6,349 bases of DNA, from assembly GCA_030043575.1 (NCBI GenBank), contig JASHXK010000487.1, positions 1 to 6,349 on the forward strand. The letters run 5' to 3'. Within the stretch, counting starts at the first letter, position 1. Every line of letters begins with the position of its first letter. Both the position numbers and the translations under genes were made by a program. Under the pieces are notes generated by a model. That model worked only from the letters and a program-made list of their open reading frames with translations, was not told where the DNA came from and searched no databases. Positions 4,989 to 6,349 of the stretch are shown piece by piece. Origin of the DNA: Terriglobales bacterium. GTDB taxonomy: Bacteria; Acidobacteriota; Terriglobia; Terriglobales; Acidobacteriaceae.

Positions 4989-6349
4989 GTGAGCACACAG
5001 ACGATTTCTCCGGCAGCCAACTTTCCTACAGTACCTGATGACAACGAATGGCCGCGGCTGGTTTCGCGCAAGCGACCGACGCTGCGCATTCTGCAACCCG
5101 ACGTAACCTACACCGGCGCTCCAATCAAGCCGTTGCAGAAAGGCTTGCCGAAGCAGACCGAGTCGCTCTGCCCGGAATGCAGCCAGGTGATTAGCGCCGA
5201 CATCTTTGCCGACGAAGGCAAGGTTGTGATGGAGAAAAGCTGCCCCGAGCACGGGCATTTTCGCGACATCGTTTTCAGCGACATTGAGCTGTATCTCAAG
5301 ATGGAGGAGTGGAATTTCGGCGACAGTTTGGGCCTGTCGAATCCGCAAGTGGAGGGCGGGACGTCGTGTCCGGCGGATTGCGGCCTGTGCGGCATGCACA
5401 CCTCGCACACGGCGCTGGCGAATGTCGACCTGACGAACCGTTGCAACCTGACCTGTCCGGTGTGCTTCGCCAATGCGAATGTCGCGGGATATGTCTATGA
5501 GCCCAGCCTAGAGCAGGTTCGCGGGATGCTGACGACGCTGCGCGGGGAGCGGCCGGTGGATGGCCGCGTGGTGCAATTCTCCGGCGGCGAGCCGACGATT
5601 CATCCGCAATTTTTCGAAATTCTGTTGACAGCGCGCGAGATGGGCTTCACGCATATTCAGGCTGCGACCAACGGAATCGAACTGGCCTGTCTGGAATTCG
5701 CGCACAAAGCGAAAGCGGCCGGGTTGGCGACGCTGTATCTGCAGTTCGACGGCGTGACCGAGGACATTTACCGCCGTGTGCGTGGGCAGGCGCTGCTCGA
5801 TACCAAAATGAAGGTCATCGAAAATTGCCGTGCCACCGGGATGAAAATCGTCTTCGTCCCGACGATTGTGAAGGGTCTGAACGATCATCAGATCGGCGAC
5901 ATCGTGCGGATGGCGATCGAAAATATAGACACAGTGTCAGGCATCAGCTTCCAGCCGGTGGCGTTCACCGGACGCATCGCGAAGCACGAATTGCTGGCCA
6001 AGCGCTTTACTCTGGCTGATCTGGCGCGGTGTGTCAGCGAGCAGACCGGTATCACCGATCCGCGCGCCGACTGGTTCCCACTGGCTTGCGTCACGCCGTT
6101 CTCAAAGCTGACGGCGGCGCTGCGTGGCACGGGTGTGCCGACAATCTCCTCTCATCCGCACTGTTCGCTGGGGACGTACTTCTTCGTCGACGAGGAGTCG
6201 AAACAGGCGGTGCCCATCACGCGCTTTGTTGATGTGCCGAATATGCTGCAGGACATGGAAGAGCTTTCGCGCTCAGCAGGCAAAGCGCGCTTCAGGTTCT
6301 ACAGCAAGATGAAAGCCTGGAATGCACTGAAGAGGCATTTCAAGCCGGA
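4989..6349 (+). CDS. Radical SAM enzyme of the COG1964/MJ0619 (tetraether lipid synthase-like) family, 3' end missing
   Basis: The first 453 residues are visible; the frame is still open at the window edge. It starts at GTG 4989. An N-terminal Cys-rich region has CPEC (61-64), CPEHG (Cys85) and CPADCGLC (Cys127, 131, 134). The radical SAM motif CNLTCPVC (Cys152, 156, 159) binds the [4Fe-4S] cluster that cleaves S-adenosylmethionine. SGGEP is at 198-202. Blocks LQFDGVTEDIYRRVRG, then FVPTIVKGLNDHQIGDIV and ISFQPVAFTGR follow, and Cys348, 367 and 392 (HPHC) lie nearer the C-terminus, where auxiliary clusters are expected. This arrangement is that of the family containing archaeal Tes, which joins lipid tails through carbon-carbon bonds to make membrane-spanning tetraethers. 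Bacterial relatives have been proposed to make membrane-spanning lipids. Radical SAM and family calls are firm; the lipid substrate is inferred, as the family holds other, uncharacterised members. Confidence 0.88.
   Translation, partial: MSTQTISPAANFPTVPDDNEWPRLVSRKRPTLRILQPDVTYTGAPIKPLQKGLPKQTESLCPECSQVISADIFADEGKVVMEKSCPEHGHFRDIVFSDIELYLKMEEWNFGDSLGLSNPQVEGGTSCPADCGLCGMHTSHTALANVDLTNRCNLTCPVCFANANVAGYVYEPSLEQVRGMLTTLRGERPVDGRVVQFSGGEPTIHPQFFEILLTAREMGFTHIQAATNGIELACLEFAHKAKAAGLATLYLQFDGVTEDIYRRVRGQALLDTKMKVIENCRATGMKIVFVPTIVKGLNDHQIGDIVRMAIENIDTVSGISFQPVAFTGRIAKHELLAKRFTLADLARCVSEQTGITDPRADWFPLACVTPFSKLTAALRGTGVPTISSHPHCSLGTYFFVDEESKQAVPITRFVDVPNMLQDMEELSRSAGKARFRFYSKMKAWNALKRHFKP

Noticed and set aside
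4923..5408. Minus-strand 161-codon open frame inside the radical SAM gene
   Set aside because: It is a shadow of the radical SAM frame, whose Cys motifs are unambiguous.

Overview
This is a moderately GC-rich bacterial chromosomal stretch with nine supported protein genes. The last one runs off the 3' end. I see no rRNA, tRNA, CRISPR array or insertion sequence. The SYLF protein, the small acylphosphatase, the degenerate OmpA-like protein and the tetraether-synthase-like radical SAM protein together look most like an Acidobacteriota (Terriglobia-type) genome. That is an inference from protein resemblance; there is no marker gene here to prove it.

Layout. Positions 21-707 (+) encode a secreted SYLF/Ysc84-type protein. 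A 166-bp gap with a perfect 8-bp inverted repeat follows. Next come an acylphosphatase (+, to 1158) and adenine phosphoribosyltransferase apt (+, 1159-1707), whose GTG start abuts the preceding TAA. On the minus strand, reading leftward from 3826, are a NarL/FixJ-type response regulator (3826-3173), the purine-synthesis gene purN (3099-2500), and a type II toxin-antitoxin pair: a Phd/YefM-like antitoxin (2450-2127) and a PIN/VapC-like toxin (2130-1741) with a 4-bp ATGA overlap. The 49-bp purN-antitoxin gap carries a dense TGGTCA repeat array, including a perfect 12-bp palindrome, which is very likely the autoregulatory operator. A 334-bp divergent region (3827-4160) separates the regulator from an exported OmpA-like protein (+, 4161-4733). 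After a 255-bp gap, a large radical SAM enzyme starts at GTG 4989.

How the genes relate. apt (purine salvage) and purN (de novo purine synthesis) converge, with the toxin-antitoxin module between them. The toxin-antitoxin pair is self-contained and probably a later arrival. The regulator has a receiver domain whose phosphorylation residues are largely missing. The OmpA-like domain keeps the peptidoglycan-contacting Arg but has Gly where the paired Asp should be.

The most interesting gene is the radical SAM protein. It has an N-terminal Cys-rich region, a CX3CX2C motif, SGGEP and conserved downstream blocks that resemble the COG1964/MJ0619 family, which includes archaeal tetraether lipid synthase (Tes). 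In a bacterium this makes it a candidate for building membrane-spanning lipids by joining hydrocarbon tails, though other family functions remain possible.
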